From an uncultured Selenomonadales bacterium (lineage in GTDB: Bacteria > Bacillota > Negativicutes > Acidaminococcales > Acidaminococcaceae): a stretch of 56,508 nucleotides of DNA. Made by a program: the position numbers and the translations under genes. The stretch is from positions 1 to 56,508 of the forward strand of contig ONEW01000010.1 in the NCBI GenBank assembly GCA_900316935.1, read 5' to 3'. This document shows positions 54,413-56,508 of the stretch, in pieces (within the stretch, counting starts at the first letter, position 1; each line of letters begins with the position of its first letter). Below the pieces are notes generated by a model that searched no databases, was not told the origin of the DNA, and saw only the letters and a program-made list of their open reading frames with translations.

Positions 54413-55095
54413 ACTACAAGCGGATTGTGCCCAATTCCATCAGCGGCATCAGTCTCATGCTCGGTGTAGTATCCATCTTCTTTACGATTGAAAACGACTT
54501 TTTCCCGGCGGCCCTCTGCATCATCCTGTCCGTCGTGGCCGATTCCCTCGACGGAAGGGCGGCCCGGGCCCTCGGTGTTTCCGGCCCCTTCGGCGTCGAA
54601 ATGGACTCCCTTTGTGACCTGGGAGCCTTCGGCGTGGCACCGGCCATCCTCATCTATCAGTTCGGCTTGACAGACCTGGGTTGGTGGGGTAAAATAATCG
54701 CCGGATTATATACGTTCTTCGGCGCTATGCGTTTAGCGCGCTTCAATGTAAATACAGCCACCGTGCACGGCTATTTCCAGGGGATGCCCATTCCGGCCGG
54801 TGCCTGCTGCATCGCGACCTATGTGCTCTCGGGATTCAATTTCCCGCCTGTGGCGACGGCCGTCATGACGCTGGCCATCGCCGTCATCCTCTACAGTAAT
54901 GTGAAGTTCCCTGATTTCAAGGGGCACGGCAACCCCATGTTCCGTTATCCCGTCATCCTGGCAATCGCCATCGGTCTGTACCTGCTCTGGCAACGCCCGA
55001 CAGGCTGGCCCTTCGTCTGCATGTTCACGTATTTCATCGCAGGCGTCCTGAATGCGGTTTATGTCATGCTGTTCCACAAACAGCAGAAAGGCTGA
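54409..55095 (+). CDS. pssA: CDP-diacylglycerol-serine phosphatidyltransferase
   Basis: The 228-residue membrane protein has the CDP-alcohol transferase signature DSLDGRAARALGVSGPFGVE, with MDSLCDLGAFG completing the D-G-x2-A-R-x8-G-x3-D-x3-D pattern, and several membrane helices. It makes phosphatidylserine from CDP-diacylglycerol for Psd. Its start lies in the psd stop (ATGA). Confidence 0.95.
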   Translation: MNYKRIVPNSISGISLMLGVVSIFFTIENDFFPAALCIILSVVADSLDGRAARALGVSGPFGVEMDSLCDLGAFGVAPAILIYQFGLTDLGWWGKIIAGLYTFFGAMRLARFNVNTATVHGYFQGMPIPAGACCIATYVLSGFNFPPVATAVMTLAIAVILYSNVKFPDFKGHGNPMFRYPVILAIAIGLYLLWQRPTGWPFVCMFTYFIAGVLNAVYVMLFHKQQKG

Positions 55096-55104
55096 GGTGT
55101 TTGA

Positions 55105-56388
55105 ATGAGCTCTGTGTTCGATGTCGTCATGATACCGTTGCAGCTGGTCATCGTATTCTTTACGATCTACTACTTTGTGATTTCCTGGTTCGGGCTGTTC
55201 GGTAAAATGAGGCAGGTCAAAGAATATCCCGAGCAAAAGACATTCGCCCTGATTGTGTGCGCCCATAACGAACACGCAGTCATCGCGCAGCTTGTCGAGA
55301 ATCTGCGCAAACTGAACTATTCCCATAAACTGTATGACATCTTCGTCGTAGCCGACAACTGCTCCGACAATACGGCACAGGTTGCCCGCGATGCCGGCGC
55401 CATCGTTTACGAACGCTTCAGTGAAACGGGCAGGGGCAAAGGCTTCGCCATGGACTGGATGTTCCAACGCCTGTTCAGCCTGGACCGCCAGTACGACGCG
55501 GTCTGCGTCTTCGATGCCGACAACCTCGTCCATCCGCAGTTCCTGAAAGTGATGAACGACCATTTGTGCAGCGGCGAGCAGGTTATCCAGGGCTACCTGG
55601 ATTCCAAGAACCCGAACGACACCTGGGTGTCCGGCATGTTCGCCATCTCCTTCTGGATGGTCAACCACGTCTGGCACCTGGCAAAATACAACATCGGCCT
55701 GTCCTGCGTCCTCGGCGGCACGGGTATGTGCATCAACACGGCCGTCCTGAAACGGTACGGCTGGGGCGCAACCTGCCTGGCGGAAGACATGGAGTTCACC
55801 ATGAAGGCCCTCATGGAAGACATTCCCACGACCTGGGCCCACGACGCCGTCATTTACGACGAAAAACCTCTGACCTTCATGGCTGCCTGGAACCAGCGCA
55901 AACGCTGGGCTCAGGGTATTTTCGACGTAGCCGGCCGCTATATCCCGAAAATGCTGAAGAAGGGCATCATGGAACACAACGTCGTCGTCCTCGACGCCAT
56001 GATCAACCTGATTCAGCCCTATTTCCTGCTGCTTTCAACGTTCTTCGTCATCTGCACCTACATCTACAACTTCGTTCCGTTCTATACCAACGTACTGTAC
56101 GCCGTATTGCCCATGCAGGTCTGGCAGCTTATCGGCATCGGCCAGTACGTGTTCCCTGTGGCGGTCATGTGGAAGATCCGCGCTTCCTTCAAGTCCTGGC
56201 TGTACCTGCTGGTCTACCCGGTCTTCATCTACAGCTGGATCCCCATTACGGCCCTCGGCTGGATCCACCGCAAGGACCATGTCTGGAATCACACGCTCCA
56301 TACACGCAGCATCAGCTTCAACGATGTGGTGATCCCTGACAACGTCGTGGAAGTCGGACCGAAACAGGTCGCGTTCCGCAAAAAATGA
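55105..56388 (+). CDS. Membrane-bound family 2 glycosyltransferase
   Basis: The 427-residue protein has an N-terminal helix, a GT2 domain with ALIVCAHNEHAVIAQLVENL, VVADNCSDNT, the DXD-type FDADN, the acceptor-site AEDMEF and the QRKRW motif of processive synthases. Three to four C-terminal membrane helices follow. The layout resembles synthases that make and extrude a beta-linked polysaccharide, or lipid glycosyltransferases. It lies nine bases after pssA, which hints at an envelope lipid or polymer. The product is not predictable. Confidence 0.88.
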   Translation: MSSVFDVVMIPLQLVIVFFTIYYFVISWFGLFGKMRQVKEYPEQKTFALIVCAHNEHAVIAQLVENLRKLNYSHKLYDIFVVADNCSDNTAQVARDAGAIVYERFSETGRGKGFAMDWMFQRLFSLDRQYDAVCVFDADNLVHPQFLKVMNDHLCSGEQVIQGYLDSKNPNDTWVSGMFAISFWMVNHVWHLAKYNIGLSCVLGGTGMCINTAVLKRYGWGATCLAEDMEFTMKALMEDIPTTWAHDAVIYDEKPLTFMAAWNQRKRWAQGIFDVAGRYIPKMLKKGIMEHNVVVLDAMINLIQPYFLLLSTFFVICTYIYNFVPFYTNVLYAVLPMQVWQLIGIGQYVFPVAVMWKIRASFKSWLYLLVYPVFIYSWIPITALGWIHRKDHVWNHTLHTRSISFNDVVIPDNVVEVGPKQVAFRKK

Positions 56389-56416
56389 ACCAGCAGCGCC
56401 TGTCCGAAATGATATG

Positions 56417-56477
56417 CTCCCTTTATAGGAAACAGTGAAATAAATAATCACTGAATTCTATGAAGGGAGTTATTTTT
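56417..56477 (+). terminator. Long hairpin at the start of an insertion element
   Basis: CTCCCTTTATAG (56417-56428) pairs with CTATGAAGGGAG (56458-56469) with one wobble. Inside, CAGTGA pairs with TCACTG. It is followed by TTATTTTT. It can stop transcripts from the upstream operon and also holds the ribosome site GAAGGGAG of the gene that follows. Confidence 0.75.
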
Positions 56478-56508
56478 ATGGGTAGAGACAAAAGATACTC
56501 TTCAGAGG
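56478..56508 (+). CDS. Start of a transposase OrfA-like protein (partial)
   Basis: The frame reads MGRDKRYSSE and runs off the window. IS150-group OrfA proteins often begin with a MGR-K-YS-EFK type segment, a helix-turn-helix protein. Its ribosome site (GAAGGGAG, 56462-56469) lies eight bases upstream, in the 3' arm of the hairpin. Confidence 0.5.
   Translation, partial: MGRDKRYSSE

Larger units (their letters stand above)
56410..56508 (+). mobile_element. Left end of an insertion sequence, probably IS3 family (partial)
   Basis: The last 100 bases hold a terminal-repeat-like stretch (around TATGCTCCCTTTATAGGAAA), a hairpin, and the start of a transposase-like reading frame. It differs from the IS end at the left edge of the window. 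The true left border and family cannot be fixed from this piece. Confidence 0.5.

Overview
The window looks like chromosome of a diderm Firmicute of the class Negativicutes, possibly an Acidaminococcus or Megasphaera relative. Three things point this way. The housekeeping gene order is Firmicute: rpsB-tsf-pyrH-frr-uppS-cdsA-dxr-rseP-ispG-proS-polC, then rimP-nusA-rnpM-ylxQ-infB-rbfA-nrnA-truB-ribF-rpsO. The replicative polymerase is PolC. A trimeric autotransporter with an outer-membrane barrel also carries an SLH domain, the peptidoglycan-binding domain Negativicutes use to tether their outer membrane. The genus is a guess, because no rRNA gene is present.

Bases 1-8000 are accessory and more AT-rich. 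They hold the right end of an IS3-family element, a transporter fragment, an internally deleted flavin-reductase-like gene, a Cys-type alpha/beta hydrolase with an AraC-type regulator, an EFR1-type ferredoxin, a half-size EamA transporter, the autotransporter on the minus strand, and a small XRE regulator. Bases 8000-13900 carry a YbhGFSR-like ABC exporter (adaptor, double ATPase, two permeases) followed by a TetR regulator. A sigma70-type promoter precedes the exporter, with a palindrome exactly between its -35 and -10 boxes. Bases 13900-19100 hold a FabK-like reductase, a convergent glutamine-dependent NAD synthetase, a YbaK-type deacylase and threonine synthase.

Bases 19200-43250 are the housekeeping core: translation (S2, EF-Ts, RRF, ProRS, IF-2, S15), transcription and RNA (NusA, RnpM, RbfA, TruB, NrnA), isoprenoid and phospholipid precursors (UppS, CdsA, Dxr, IspG), RseP, an MgtC-type membrane protein and PolC. 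This PolC lacks the exonuclease domain normally inserted in its PHP domain, while the PHP metal ligands look complete. Bases 43350-47400 hold a DUF512 radical-SAM protein, CobO, Der and PlsY. Bases 47490-50270 hold an ACT regulator, homoserine dehydrogenase and homoserine kinase, which with the distant thrC complete the homoserine-to-threonine branch. A tRNA-Pro(GGG) with near-ideal promoter and terminator follows, then a zinc-ribbon protein, RF3, a WecG/TagA glycosyltransferase, and a Psd-PssA-GT2 envelope operon. The window ends inside a second insertion-sequence-like element whose transposase ribosome-binding site lies in the 3' arm of a long hairpin.

The most unusual items are the autotransporter with coiled coil and SLH beyond its barrel, the exonuclease-less PolC, the candidate operator pair in front of the exporter, and the hairpin at the right-hand element. 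All functions are assigned by reading motifs and from memory of the families; no alignment or database search was run.
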